Position numbers and translations under genes: made by a program. The notes under the pieces are model-generated. The model did no database searches. It worked only from the letters and a program-made list of their open reading frames with translations, and was not told where the DNA came from. DNA of 64,000 bases from the NCBI GenBank assembly GCA_963782185.1, contig CAWAJB010000003.1, positions 372,001-436,000 of the forward strand. The letters run 5' to 3'. The stretch is from RYN-230 sp963782185. GTDB taxonomy: Bacteria > Actinomycetota > Actinomycetes > Streptosporangiales > Streptosporangiaceae. The stretch's first letter is position 1. Every line of letters begins with the position of its first letter. Shown one piece after another: positions 1 through 9,161 of the stretch.

Positions 1-1
1 G

Positions 2-1843
2 CGCACCGCCGAGGACCACCGGCCGGCCCGGGAGGGCCGGGGGGCCGCGAACGCCGGGGGGGCCGGGAACGGCCGGAGAGCCGGGAACACCCGGGAGGCC
101 GGGAACGGCCGGAGAGCCGGGAACACCCGGGAGGCCGGGAACACCTGGGAGAAGATCTCCCCCGGGGGTGCCGCGATCCCGGGCGTCACCTCCGGGGCCC
201 GGCCGCGGGAGCAGGGCGCTGCGTACCGCAGGCACCATCCCGCACCCGCGCGGAAGCCGGTCTCCGAGTCCCGCGCGCAGCAGGCGTTCATCAGTGCGGT
301 GGCCCCCGGGGCCATGGAGGCCCAGCACCGCTACGGGGTCCCAGCCGCGGTCACGATCGCCCAGGCCATCGACGAGTCGGGGTGGGGCCAGAGCGAGCTG
401 GCTGCCCGGGACCACAACCTGTTCGGCATCAAGGGCACCGGCCCCGCGGGCAGCGTTCCGCTGCCCACCCAGGAATACGTGAACGGCCAGCCGGTCAGCA
501 CCTCAGCGTCGTTCCGCGTGTACCACAACGTGGCCGAGAGCATCGACGACCACGGCCGGCTCCTGGCCCGCAGCGGCTACTACCAGCAAGCCATGGGCGA
601 CCGGACGAACCCCGACAAGTTCGCGGCCGCGCTGACTGGCGTCTACGCGACCGACCCCGACTACGGGGCGAACCTGATCAGCCTGATGCGCCGGTACGAC
701 CTGTACCGCTACGGCGTATCCGGCGACGGCCAGCCGCGCGCCGCGAGCAGGGGCGCGGAGACCGGCAGCGCCAGGATCCCGGGGGTTCCTGCCGCCCCGC
801 CGGTACCGGCCCGGCCTGCGGGGTCCGCCCGCCCGGACCCGCGGCCCACGCCCACGGCCCCGGCGCCCCCGGCGAGCCCGCGGCCCACGCCCACGGCCCC
901 GGCGAGCCCGCGGCCCACGCCCACGGCCCCGGCGCCCCCGGCGAGCCCGCGGCCCACGCCCACGGCCCCGGCGAGCCCGCGGCCCACGCCCACGGCCCCG
1001 GCGAGCCCGCGGCCCACGCGCACAGCACCGACAAGTCCGGCCAGCCCGCAGCCGAGCAGCGCCGTCCCAACGCTCCCGCCCAGCCCGCAGCCGAGCAGTG
1101 CGGCCCCGACGTCCACGGCCAGCCCCCGGCCGACGTCCACGGCCAGCCCGCGGCCGAGCCGCCCGGCCAGCGCCCAGCCCTCCATCCCCGGAATCTCCCC
1201 CCAGTCCACGTCTGCGCACCGGCTGAGCAAGGCCCAGGCGCACCGGGCCGGGCAGCCGGTCCGGGCCACCCTGTCCAGCACCCGCCGGTACCAGACGCAG
1301 ATCCCGCGGCCGGTGCTCAACGCGTTCGTGGAATCGGCGAAGGCGCCGTTGCTCGCCGGGCAGACCACGTACCAGGACGTGGCCGCGCGCCGGGGCGTCA
1401 GCTGGCAGTTGCTGGCGGCCTGCGACTGGATGCAGTGTGAGGCACGGGCCAGGCGCTCACCGGTATACGGGGAGCGTCTGGGTGCCGTCAACGGCGACGG
1501 AACGGTGTACGTGCAGCGGTCCGCGGCCCTCGGGCGCTGCGCCGACGACCTGGTCCGGCTGTCCCGGACGGTGTATGGGCTCGACCTGACCCGTGCCGAC
1601 CTCTCGGTGGCTGATCTGGCCAACGCTTTCGCGGCTTTTCGCTGGGGTGGCCTGCTGAAAGCTCACGACTGCTCGGCGATGGAGTTCCCGTACTCGGTCG
1701 AGGGCCTGACCGACCGTCAGGTCCGGATGCGCTGGCCCCGGATCACCGACCCGGGCAACGGTGACCGGCCCGGGGCCCGGTTCCACCGGCGGTTCGGCGC
1801 CGTGCCCATCGTGCTGAGCCTCGACTACCCGGCGACCGTGTAG
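2..1843 (+). CDS. Peptidoglycan hydrolase, N-acetylglucosaminidase domain plus C-terminal domain (5' partial)
   Basis: The frame is open from the window edge. The first in-frame start codon (GTG, 299) lies inside the conserved domain, since FISAVAPGAMEA begins before it, so the gene must start upstream of the window. About 613 codons are visible. Residues 1-90 are Gly/Arg/Asn repeats. Residues about 95-235 form a FlgJ/LytF-type glucosaminidase domain with AQAIDESGWG (likely catalytic Glu) and NLFGIKG. A long Pro/Ala/Thr/Ser linker (about 255-400) follows, then a C-terminal domain of about 190 residues, lysozyme-like at best, that I cannot name. The linker suggests a wall-spanning or secreted enzyme. 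Two membrane/lipoprotein genes follow on the same strand, so it may belong to an envelope or conjugation-like module; that is inference. Confidence 0.8.
   Translation, partial: RTAEDHRPAREGRGAANAGGAGNGRRAGNTREAGNGRRAGNTREAGNTWEKISPGGAAIPGVTSGARPREQGAAYRRHHPAPARKPVSESRAQQAFISAVAPGAMEAQHRYGVPAAVTIAQAIDESGWGQSELAARDHNLFGIKGTGPAGSVPLPTQEYVNGQPVSTSASFRVYHNVAESIDDHGRLLARSGYYQQAMGDRTNPDKFAAALTGVYATDPDYGANLISLMRRYDLYRYGVSGDGQPRAASRGAETGSARIPGVPAAPPVPARPAGSARPDPRPTPTAPAPPASPRPTPTAPASPRPTPTAPAPPASPRPTPTAPASPRPTPTAPASPRPTRTAPTSPASPQPSSAVPTLPPSPQPSSAAPTSTASPRPTSTASPRPSRPASAQPSIPGISPQSTSAHRLSKAQAHRAGQPVRATLSSTRRYQTQIPRPVLNAFVESAKAPLLAGQTTYQDVAARRGVSWQLLAACDWMQCEARARRSPVYGERLGAVNGDGTVYVQRSAALGRCADDLVRLSRTVYGLDLTRADLSVADLANAFAAFRWGGLLKAHDCSAMEFPYSVEGLTDRQVRMRWPRITDPGNGDRPGARFHRRFGAVPIVLSLDYPATV
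841..1020 (+). repeat. In-frame tandem repeats encoding the Pro-rich linker
   Basis: A unit of about 30 bp built on cggcccacgcccacggcc is repeated six times, some copies separated by an extra ccggcgccc. It encodes PRPTPTAPA-type linker repeats in the hydrolase. The remainder of the linker to about 1170 is a looser version. Confidence 0.85.
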
Positions 1844-1890
1844 CGAGCGGCCACCGTCATGCCCCGATCCGTTGCCGCCCTGGAAAGAAG

Positions 1891-2988
1891 GTGGACCGCG
1901 TGGTTCGCATCCTGCTCGCCCTGCTGACCCTGATCACCACACACGGCCGGGGACGGGCCATCCTGGCCGGCCCCGCGGGGGCAATGGCCCAGGCCGCAGG
2001 CCTGGCGCCCCCCGCCACGGCCGGTGCCACTCCCGCCGCTTCTCCGGCCGCCACATCCGCCGCCCCTCCCGCGACGCTCGCCGCTGCCCCGGCCGCGACC
2101 CCCGCTGGCCAGCCCGCCGGCCTGGCCGCGTGGCCGCCCCCGACCCCGCCGCCCGGCCCGCGGGGCCCGCGCCGGTGGCGCCTGCGCACCCGGATCACCG
2201 CGGGCGCGGTCCTCGTACTCACCGGCCTGATCTTCCGCAAGGCCATCGCGTCCGTGGTCCTGGCCGTGCTGTCCGCCGCCCTGCACACCGTGGGGCTCAA
2301 CGTGCACCTGCCTAGTGTCCGGTTCGCGTGGCCCTGGCAGGTCATCGCCACGGGCACCACCACGAACACCGACCTCGGTCCGTGGGTCCTGCAGAAGATC
2401 GAGGGCATCTCCCGCCCTGCCCTCGGCCAGGCGAACTTCGATTTCTACTTCACCCGCAAGGTCTCCAAGAACATCGGGCCGTGGCCATGCTGGTACGCCA
2501 GCACCTTCTACGCGGTCGGGCACGCATCGGCCACCGTGGACCTGAACCCGGGACGAGCGTGGTGGGCCAGGTCCGCGGGGCACTACCGGCTCCAGGTGCT
2601 CAGCCGTCCCGCGGGCGCCAGGCCCGGCCACGTGACGGTCACGATGGTGCTGCCCCGGCCCCGCCTGCCGCAGACCGTGCACGACATCACGATCGACAAC
2701 ATCCCGTCTCACCCGATCGCCACCCAGCACAGCTGGACCTACCCGGGATTCGGCTGCGGGGTGGTACTGCGGCCCCAGTTCGCGCCGTCCGTGCTGTACC
2801 CGCAGGCCCAGCAGATCGCCTTCTACAAGGCCACGCGCGTGCCGGGGGTGACCCGCCCGCTGATCGCCAGCGCCGAGAACGAGGCCGCGCAGACCATCCG
2901 GGGCAGCTTCATCCAGCCGACGCTGAACGCGCTGGGCTACACCCTGGACCGGTTCACGCTGAACTGGGCGGCGCCCCGGGGAACGTAG
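1891..2988 (+). CDS. Membrane-anchored protein of unknown function
   Basis: A 365-residue protein I do not recognise. It begins with a hydrophobic stretch (ILLALLTLIT), then an Ala/Pro-rich low-complexity segment (about 25-85), then a probable transmembrane helix at about 95-120 (AGAVLVLTGLIF onward). A well-structured region of about 240 residues follows, with several Trp/Cys residues (GPWPCWYASTFY, GFGCGVVLRP). The topology fits an anchor with a large extracytoplasmic domain. The GTG at 1900 is an alternative start with better spacing from the AAGAAGG sequence. It lies 47 bp after the hydrolase and 102 bp before a lipoprotein on the same strand. T4SS-like accessory proteins in actinobacteria can have this arrangement, but there is no motif to prove it. 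Confidence 0.65.
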   Translation: MDRVVRILLALLTLITTHGRGRAILAGPAGAMAQAAGLAPPATAGATPAASPAATSAAPPATLAAAPAATPAGQPAGLAAWPPPTPPPGPRGPRRWRLRTRITAGAVLVLTGLIFRKAIASVVLAVLSAALHTVGLNVHLPSVRFAWPWQVIATGTTTNTDLGPWVLQKIEGISRPALGQANFDFYFTRKVSKNIGPWPCWYASTFYAVGHASATVDLNPGRAWWARSAGHYRLQVLSRPAGARPGHVTVTMVLPRPRLPQTVHDITIDNIPSHPIATQHSWTYPGFGCGVVLRPQFAPSVLYPQAQQIAFYKATRVPGVTRPLIASAENEAAQTIRGSFIQPTLNALGYTLDRFTLNWAAPRGT

Positions 2989-3090
2989 CTACTGCACCGA
3001 GTAAGAACTGCGCCCCGCAGCCACGGGGGCGTCACGCGCCGCGCAGCGCGGGTTACGGGCTGCTGGAGGCTGCGCCGGTACGCTGGCCGG

Positions 3091-3906
3091 GTGAACGGCC
3101 TGGGAAGCGCCGGGTCCAGGGCCCGGCAGGTTCGGCAGGTTCGGCAGGTCTGGCAGGTTCGGCTGACCGCCGCGATCCTGGCCGTTGCGGTCAGCCTGCT
3201 CGCGGCCGGATGCGGCAGCCCCGCGCAGGTGGCGGCGACGGACGGGCCGCCGCGCCCGGGCACGCCCGCGGCGCCGGCCACCCCCGCCGCCACCGCGGCG
3301 CCTTCGGCGGCGTCGCCGGGCAGCGTATCCACCCCCAGCCCGGGCCAGCCAACCGTCATCCCCGTGCCGCCGCCGCCCGGGGCGCTGCACCAGACCCGCA
3401 CCCTGCCCAGCGCGCACACCCGGGTGTTCCGCGCGGAGATGACCGACCTGTGGGCCGCCGTGACGACCGGCCAGGCCCGCCTGGCCGCCCAGGCGTTCTT
3501 CCCGCTGGCCGCCTACACCCAGGTCAAGGCCATCGCCGACCCGGCCGCCGACTGGCACACCCGGCTGCTGCGTGATTTCCGGCTCGACCTGGCCGCCGTG
3601 CACCGCTACCTCGGCCCGGGGGCCCGGGACGCCGCCCTGGTCCGGGTCATCGTGCCGTCCGCCGGGGCGGCCTGGATCGGCCCCGGGGCCTGCTACAACG
3701 CCGTGGGCTACTGGCACGTCGGCGGCGCGCGGCTGGTCTACCGGCAGCACGGCCAGGTCCGCTCGGTCGGCGTCGCGTCCCTCATCTCCTGGCGCGGCCG
3801 CTGGTACGTGGTCCACTTCGGCGCCGTCCTGCGGGCCGGCGCCGCAGGTGTCGTGGATGCCCCCGCCACCGGGCCGGGAGTCCCCGGGCCGGCCGGCGGC
3901 TGCTGA
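3091..3906 (+). CDS. Secreted lipoprotein, unknown function
   Basis: A 271-residue protein with an N-terminal R-Q-V repeat (residues 13-23), a hydrophobic segment and a lipobox LAAGC placing the lipidated cysteine at about residue 41. An Ala/Pro/Thr linker (about 45-95) precedes a globular domain of about 165 residues rich in Trp/Tyr (DPAADWHTRLL, ISWRGRWYVVHFG). The GTG start has no strong ribosome site nearby, and the true start could lie a few codons further in. Third in a same-strand run with the hydrolase and membrane protein, it probably shares an envelope role. No family was recognised. Confidence 0.65.
   Translation: MNGLGSAGSRARQVRQVRQVWQVRLTAAILAVAVSLLAAGCGSPAQVAATDGPPRPGTPAAPATPAATAAPSAASPGSVSTPSPGQPTVIPVPPPPGALHQTRTLPSAHTRVFRAEMTDLWAAVTTGQARLAAQAFFPLAAYTQVKAIADPAADWHTRLLRDFRLDLAAVHRYLGPGARDAALVRVIVPSAGAAWIGPGACYNAVGYWHVGGARLVYRQHGQVRSVGVASLISWRGRWYVVHFGAVLRAGAAGVVDAPATGPGVPGPAGGC
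3125..3160 (+). repeat. Four 9-bp tandem units (ggcaggttc)
   Basis: Units at 3125, 3134, 3143 (one change) and 3152 encode the R-Q-V tripeptide repeat ahead of the lipoprotein signal sequence. The array may vary in copy number without changing frame. Confidence 0.8.
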
Positions 3907-4001
3907 GCAACCCTGCCCGCGGACGCCTCCCGGCCTGCCGCGGTGACTTTCGCCCCGCTGGTGGGTCTATAGGGCATGCCCCCGCGCACTGGAGAGCACC
4001 G

Positions 4002-5021
4002 ATGACCGCCAGCGATGATTTCACCAGCGTGACCCGCGAGTTCCGGGCTGAACTGCTGGTGCACTGCTACCGCATGCTGGGCTCCGCCGACGAGGCCGAG
4101 GACCTGGTCCAGGAAACCTACCTGCGGGCGTGGCGCGGCTACCCCGGGTTCCAGGGCCGCTCCTCGGTCCGTACCTGGCTGTACCGGATCGCCACCAACG
4201 CGTGCCTCACCGCGATCGAGCGCCGCGGGCGGCGGCCGCTGCCCTCCGGGGTCGGGGCGCCCGGGCAGGACCCGCGGGCGCCGGTGGCCCGGGGCACGGA
4301 GGTCCCCTGGCTGCAGCCCATGCCGGGGGCGTGGCTGGGGGAGTCGCCCGAGGATCCCGCTGAGGTGGCCGCGGCCCGGGCCGGCACCCGGCTGGCGCTG
4401 GTCGCCGCCTGGCAGTACCTGCCCGCCCGGCAGCGCGCGATCCTGATCCTGCGCGACGTCCTGGGCTGGCCCGCGTCCGAGGTCGCGGACCTGCTCGGCA
4501 CGAGTACCACCGCCGTGAACAGCGGCCTGCGCCGGGCCCGGACCCTGGCCGCCCGGGCCCTCCCCGGACAGGACGACGTGGCCGAGCCGGCCCGGGCGGA
4601 CGAGCGGGCCCTGCTGGACCGTTTCGTGGCCGCGTTCGAGGGCGCCGACGTGGCGGCGCTGGCCACGCTGCTCCGCGACGACGTGGTCCTCGAGATGCCC
4701 CCTGTGCTGGCCTGGTTCACCGGCCGCGCTGCGGTTTTGACTTTCGTTGCGGAGAAAATCCTGACCACGAGCGGGCGGTTCCGGTTGCGGCCGGCCCGGG
4801 CCAACGGCCAGCCAGCCTTCGCCATCTACGAGCGCGGCGCCGACCGGGCGTACCGGGCGCACGCGGTGCAGGTGCTGACCGTCGCGCCGGGCGGGATCGC
4901 GCGGCTGGACATCTTCCTCGACCCTGGCCTGTTCCGGGTGTTCGGCCTGCCGCCGCGGCTGGATGAACTCGTGGCGGCCCGGGCGGCGACTGCGGCCCCC
5001 GCCGCTGGTCTATCTGGGTAA
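4002..5021 (+). CDS. ECF RNA polymerase sigma factor with C-terminal SnoaL-like domain (SigG/ECF56 type)
   Basis: 339 residues. Region 2 covers about 15-80, with HCYRMLGSADEAEDLVQET and RTWLYRIATNAC. Region 4 covers about 130-185, with LPARQRAILILRDVLGW and a DNA-recognition helix around TTAVNSGLRRAR. A SnoaL/NTF2-like domain (about 200-325) follows, the extension that in ECF41/ECF56 groups tunes sigma activity instead of an anti-sigma partner. It resembles M. tuberculosis SigG and the TIGR02960 family. No anti-sigma gene is adjacent. The SDR gene starts 40 bp downstream on the same strand and is a plausible partner, matching the known habit of ECF41/56 genes to sit beside small oxidoreductases or carboxymuconolactone decarboxylases. 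Confidence 0.88.
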   Translation: MTASDDFTSVTREFRAELLVHCYRMLGSADEAEDLVQETYLRAWRGYPGFQGRSSVRTWLYRIATNACLTAIERRGRRPLPSGVGAPGQDPRAPVARGTEVPWLQPMPGAWLGESPEDPAEVAAARAGTRLALVAAWQYLPARQRAILILRDVLGWPASEVADLLGTSTTAVNSGLRRARTLAARALPGQDDVAEPARADERALLDRFVAAFEGADVAALATLLRDDVVLEMPPVLAWFTGRAAVLTFVAEKILTTSGRFRLRPARANGQPAFAIYERGADRAYRAHAVQVLTVAPGGIARLDIFLDPGLFRVFGLPPRLDELVAARAATAAPAAGLSG

Positions 5022-5061
5022 CCGGCCGCACCAGGCGGCCGCGGACCCTTGGGGGCAGCTC

Positions 5062-5817
5062 ATGACCACCACTCAGATAACGGACCGCCCGGCGCTGGTC
5101 ACCGGGGCCAGCCGCGGGTTCGGCCGGGCCATCGCCACCGCGCTCGCCCGGGCCGGTGCACCCGTCGTCGGCGTGGCCCGGGACCGGGCCGCCCTGGACG
5201 GCCTGGGCGCGGAGCTGGGCGGCTCGTTCACCCCGGTTGTCGCGGACGCCGCCGATCCGGTCGCAGCCGGGCAGCTCATCGACGCCTACCGGCCAGGCCT
5301 GCTCGTGCTCAACGCGGGCGCCGCCCCGCTGTCCCGGCCGATCCAGCGGCATACCTGGGAGACGTTCAGCCGGAACTGGGACGTCGATGTGCGGCATGTC
5401 TTCGGCTGGATCCGCGAGGCGCTGCTGGCCCCGCTGGAGCCGGGCAGCCTCGTGGTTACCCTGTCCAGCGGGGCCGCGCTCCGCGGGTCGCTGCTGAGCG
5501 GCGGCTACGCCGGAGCCAAAGCCACGGTGCGGTTCATCACCGCGTACGCCGCCGCGGAATCGGAACGGGACGGGCTCGGGATCCGGTTCGTGTCCCTGCT
5601 GCCCCAGCTGACCCCGGTCACGCGGCTGGGGGCCGCCGCGGTCGCGGGGTACGCGGCACGGGAGGGCATCGAGGTGGCGGCGTTCACCGAGCGCGCCGGC
5701 CCGTCCCTGACCGCGGAGCGGGTCGGGAAGGTGGTCCTGGATCTCGCCGCCGGAGGCGACGGGGCCGCCCCGGGCGCGTACCTGCTCACGGCCGCGGGCC
5801 TCAGCCCGTCCCCGTGA
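5062..5817 (+). CDS. Short-chain dehydrogenase/reductase (SDR)
   Basis: A 251-residue classical SDR. The nucleotide-binding motif TGASRGFG is near residue 16, LNAGA near 85, the catalytic Ser in LSSGAA, and the Tyr-Lys pair in YAGAK (about residue 150). I chose the ATG at 5062, preceded by GGGGG, over an upstream in-frame GTG that would overlap the sigma gene. Substrate cannot be told from sequence. It probably shares a transcript with the ECF sigma gene. Its last 17 bases overlap the tail of the convergent regulator gene. Confidence 0.88.
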   Translation: MTTTQITDRPALVTGASRGFGRAIATALARAGAPVVGVARDRAALDGLGAELGGSFTPVVADAADPVAAGQLIDAYRPGLLVLNAGAAPLSRPIQRHTWETFSRNWDVDVRHVFGWIREALLAPLEPGSLVVTLSSGAALRGSLLSGGYAGAKATVRFITAYAAAESERDGLGIRFVSLLPQLTPVTRLGAAAVAGYAAREGIEVAAFTERAGPSLTAERVGKVVLDLAAGGDGAAPGAYLLTAAGLSPSP

Positions 5818-8569
5818 CCGGGAACGGCGGACGGCTCCAGTCGCCGACGGCCGCGATGATCTGCGGCGGCGCCTTCGACGCGGCCCCGGCGCGGGCGGTG
5901 TCGAAGGCGGCCGGGGTGAGGTGGTCCCGGGCTGCCGCCAGCGCCTGACTATACCCGGCAGGGTATACGGGCGGCAGGAACACGCCGATCTGGGCGCGCA
6001 GCGCGTCACGGGCTCCGTCGATTTCGGCGGTGCGCGCGTAGTCGCCCTGCGCGGCCGCGAGGCTGGCCAGCCCTTCCAGGCACCACGGCAGGTAGACCAT
6101 GTTCCCGGTGGCCTGGAACAGCGACCCGGCCTCGGCCAGCACGGCCTGGGCAGCGGTGGCATCACCCTCGGCCAGATCCAGGTGGCCGAGCAGCATCAGG
6201 GACATGGCCGAGCTCCACGGATCCGCGTACCGCCGCGCCACGTCGAGGCTCTCGTCCAGCACCGCCCGGGCGCGCGGCAGCTCACCGAGGTTCAGCAGGG
6301 CGGTGCCCAGCCCGCCGAGATCTCTGGCCAGGATGGGTTCGGCGCCGTGAGCCCGGTGCTGGTGCGCGCTGTCGGTGAAGAAGGCGCCCGCTGCCTCGTA
6401 GCGGGCGGAGTAGATCTCGACCGTGCCGAGCACGAAGAGGGCCTCGGCGCGGCCGCCGGCGTCGCCCAGGGTGGTGAACAAGTCCAGAGCCTCGGTCGCG
6501 AGCGCCGCGGCCTGCTCGAAGCCGGCCCCGTTGCTCGCTACCCAGCTGAGGAAGAACAGCGCCTGGGCGAGAATGAGCGGATCCCCCGATGCCCGCGCCT
6601 GCGCCAGGCTCTCTTCGGCCAGGGCGCTGGCCCGCGGGGCATCGCCGGTGAACATCGCGGCGTAGGCCAGGCCGAGCAGGGCGCTCGCCTCGGCGCCCGG
6701 GTCGGCCGCCGCCCGCGCCAGCGGCAGCGCGGCCTCATGTGCCTGCAGCGAGTCGGCGTAGTGGTTCATCGCGCGGTCCAGCAGGCCCCGGGTATTCAGG
6801 GCTGCCGCCTGGTCCGCCGGGTCTCCGCGCCCCCTGGCCAGAGCAACAGCCTGGTCGGTGTACCCCGCCGCCTCGTCGAAGGCGGCCTGGTCCATGGCCA
6901 GCCTGGCCGCCCCCACCAGCCAGTTGAGCTGCGTCGCCGCGGGAACCGGGCCGGCGTCGCCCGGCAGGGCGAACGCCTCGGTGAACCACCGGCGGCCCTC
7001 GCTGAGGTGGCCGCGCTGGGCCCAGAACCGCCACAGCGCCCCGGCCAGCCGGAGCGCCGTCACCCGGTCGCCCCGCTCCCGCGCCCAGCGCAGAGCGGCC
7101 CGCAGGTTGTCGTGCTCCTCGTCCAGCCGCGCCAGCCCGTTCGCGGCCTCGGGGCCAGTGATCGCGATGGCCGCATCCTCGGCCAGGGCCAGGTAGTAAG
7201 CGGCGTGCTGCTGCCCGAGCGCGGCGGCTTCCGAGTGCGCCGACAGCTGCTCGTTCCCGTACTCCCGGATCGTCTCCAGCATGGTTACCCGGGGACCGCC
7301 GCGCGGACCATCCGCTCGCGCCGCCGCCGGCGTCTCGTGCTGCTGGAGCAGGCTGCTGGCCGCGAGCGACGTCAGCCCGTCGAGAACTGGCGGCCCGCCG
7401 GGGCCGGCCGTGCAGACCGCCTCGGCGGCCTCCAGCGTGCAGCCGCCGGTGAACACGCACATCCGCCGGAACAGCGCTTGTTCCGGCTCGTCCAGCAGGT
7501 CGTAGCTCCAGGCGATCGCGTCCCTCATGGTCTTCTGCCGGCCGGGCAGATCGTGCGCCCCGCCCGCCAGCACCGGCAGCCGGCGGTCCAGCCGGTCGAG
7601 CAGAGCCGCCGGTGAGAGCAGCCGGGTCCGCGCCGCCGCCAGCTCAATGGCCAGCGGCAGCCCGTCCAGCCGCCGGCAGATCCCGGCCACGGCCAGAGCG
7701 GTCCCGGCGTCCAGGGTCAGTTCCGCGCCGGTCGCGCCCGCACGCTCCGCGAACAGCTGTGCGGCTGGCGATCCGGTCACCGTGTCCAGCGGACCGGCGG
7801 CCTCGGGCACGGCCAGCGGGGCGATCGGGTACTCGCGGCCGCCCCGCACGTCCAGGGCGACCCGGCTGGTGACCAGCATGATCAGTTGCGGGCAGGCCTC
7901 CAGCAGGGCGAGCACGCTGTCCCGGGCGGCCAGCAGGTGCTCGAAATTGTCCAGCAGGATCAGCATCTGCCGGGCCCGCAGGGCGGCTGCCAGCCGCCCG
8001 GGGAGCGGAGCCGAGTCGCGCTCGTCCACCCCCAGCCGCTGGGCGATCGCGCTCAGCACCAGTCCCGGGTCGCGCAGCGGCGCCAGGTCCACGAACATGG
8101 CGCCGTCGGCCAGGTCACCGGCTATCTGCCCGGCCACCTCGATGGCCAGCCGGGTCTTGCCCACCCCGCCGGGACCGGTGAGGACCAGCAGCTGGATGTC
8201 TCCCCGGCGGAGCAGTTTCAGGACCGCGGCCGTCACGCCGGCCCGGCCGATCAGCGGGGTAAGCGGTCGCGGCAGTCCGGGCCGGGGCAGCGCCGTGCCT
8301 GCCCCGGGAGCGCCGGCCGCGCCTGCCCCGGGAGCGGCCGGCGGGCGGGCGGCCGCGAGCAGTTCCGCGCGAGCGTCCTGATCCGCGCCCAGCGCGTCGG
8401 CGAGCAGGGTCACCGTGCCCAGGCGCGGCAGGCGGTCCGGGTCGCGCTCCAGATCGCTGACGGCCTTACTGCTGAGCCCGGCCCGCCCGGCCAGTGCTTC
8501 CTGGGTCAGCCCGGCCGCCAGCCGGTGGCGTTTCAGCAGCGCGCCGAAGCCGGCGGTGCCCGGGCTCAC
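5801..8569 (-). CDS. Large transcriptional regulator: XRE HTH, NB-ARC ATPase, TPR
   Basis: A 922-residue STAND-type regulator. Residues about 8-60 form an XRE-type helix-turn-helix (LTQEALAGRAGLSSKAVSDLE). An Ala/Pro/Gly linker follows, then an NB-ARC ATPase (about 105-430) with Walker A GPGGVGKT and Walker B LILLDNFEHL, and the rest is TPR-like helices to the C-terminus. Proteins of this design act as ATP-dependent molecular switches regulating nearby or secondary-metabolite genes. It is divergent from the SnoaL/membrane/kinase operon (126 bp between starts) and convergent with the SDR. Control of either neighbour is plausible but unproven. Confidence 0.85.
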   Translation of the reverse strand: MSPGTAGFGALLKRHRLAAGLTQEALAGRAGLSSKAVSDLERDPDRLPRLGTVTLLADALGADQDARAELLAAARPPAAPGAGAAGAPGAGTALPRPGLPRPLTPLIGRAGVTAAVLKLLRRGDIQLLVLTGPGGVGKTRLAIEVAGQIAGDLADGAMFVDLAPLRDPGLVLSAIAQRLGVDERDSAPLPGRLAAALRARQMLILLDNFEHLLAARDSVLALLEACPQLIMLVTSRVALDVRGGREYPIAPLAVPEAAGPLDTVTGSPAAQLFAERAGATGAELTLDAGTALAVAGICRRLDGLPLAIELAAARTRLLSPAALLDRLDRRLPVLAGGAHDLPGRQKTMRDAIAWSYDLLDEPEQALFRRMCVFTGGCTLEAAEAVCTAGPGGPPVLDGLTSLAASSLLQQHETPAAARADGPRGGPRVTMLETIREYGNEQLSAHSEAAALGQQHAAYYLALAEDAAIAITGPEAANGLARLDEEHDNLRAALRWARERGDRVTALRLAGALWRFWAQRGHLSEGRRWFTEAFALPGDAGPVPAATQLNWLVGAARLAMDQAAFDEAAGYTDQAVALARGRGDPADQAAALNTRGLLDRAMNHYADSLQAHEAALPLARAAADPGAEASALLGLAYAAMFTGDAPRASALAEESLAQARASGDPLILAQALFFLSWVASNGAGFEQAAALATEALDLFTTLGDAGGRAEALFVLGTVEIYSARYEAAGAFFTDSAHQHRAHGAEPILARDLGGLGTALLNLGELPRARAVLDESLDVARRYADPWSSAMSLMLLGHLDLAEGDATAAQAVLAEAGSLFQATGNMVYLPWCLEGLASLAAAQGDYARTAEIDGARDALRAQIGVFLPPVYPAGYSQALAAARDHLTPAAFDTARAGAASKAPPQIIAAVGDWSRPPFPVTGTG

Positions 8570-8695
8570 CGCTCGCCCCGCCAGCGGGCGGGCGTGAAAC
8601 AGGGAGGCAACGGGGAGCGCTCGTCCTGTTGCGGCCCGCCCGGTCCGCCCAGGCTGGGGTCAGGCCGCCTGCCGAGATGCCTGGGGAGCACGACC

Positions 8696-9136
8696 ATGGC
8701 CCCTGATGAACTGAAGTCCCGCGCCCGCCGCGTCGTCGAGGAAATCTTCAACCAGGGCGACATTGCCCTCGCCAATGAGCTCATCTCCCCCGACTGCGTG
8801 CACCACATCCCCGGCGGCCCGCCCGTCCGCGGTCTCACCGCGCTCAGGGACTGGCTGAGGCTGACCCTGAGTATCTTCCCTGATTTCCACGCGATTGTGG
8901 AGGACGAGATCGCCGAGGGTGACCGGGTGGTGCAGCGCATCACCTGCTACGGCACCCACGAAGGCGAGTTCTCCGGTGTCCGGCCAACTGGCCGGCAGGT
9001 CTCGTTCCAGATCATCGACATCAGCCGGGCCGGGCCGGACGGGAGATTCGCCGAGCACTGGTCAACCGCAGATCTGCCCGCCGTGCTGCACCAGCTCGCC
9101 GGGCCGCCCCCAGCCAGCCCGCCGTCAGCTGGCTGA
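8696..9136 (+). CDS. SnoaL-like ester cyclase-family protein
   Basis: 146 residues, the usual length for a single NTF2-fold SnoaL domain. Typical motifs are EEIFNQGD, PDCVHHIPG and EGDRVVQRITCYGTHEGEF. The family includes polyketide cyclases and many uncharacterised small-ligand proteins. The ATG at 8696 follows ctggggag at good distance. It is first in a three-gene run with the membrane protein (25 bp gap) and histidine kinase (23 bp gap), so a role in sensing or detoxification tied to that kinase is possible. Confidence 0.82.
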   Translation: MAPDELKSRARRVVEEIFNQGDIALANELISPDCVHHIPGGPPVRGLTALRDWLRLTLSIFPDFHAIVEDEIAEGDRVVQRITCYGTHEGEFSGVRPTGRQVSFQIIDISRAGPDGRFAEHWSTADLPAVLHQLAGPPPASPPSAG

Positions 9137-9161
9137 TCCCAACATCCTCAGGGGGGAACCG

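Noticed and set aside
382..1440. Long forward open frame overlapping the hydrolase gene, and long antisense frames at 503-1623
   Set aside because: They arise from the GC-rich Pro-linker repeats, which leave all frames open; only the frame with glucosaminidase motifs has protein-like signal.
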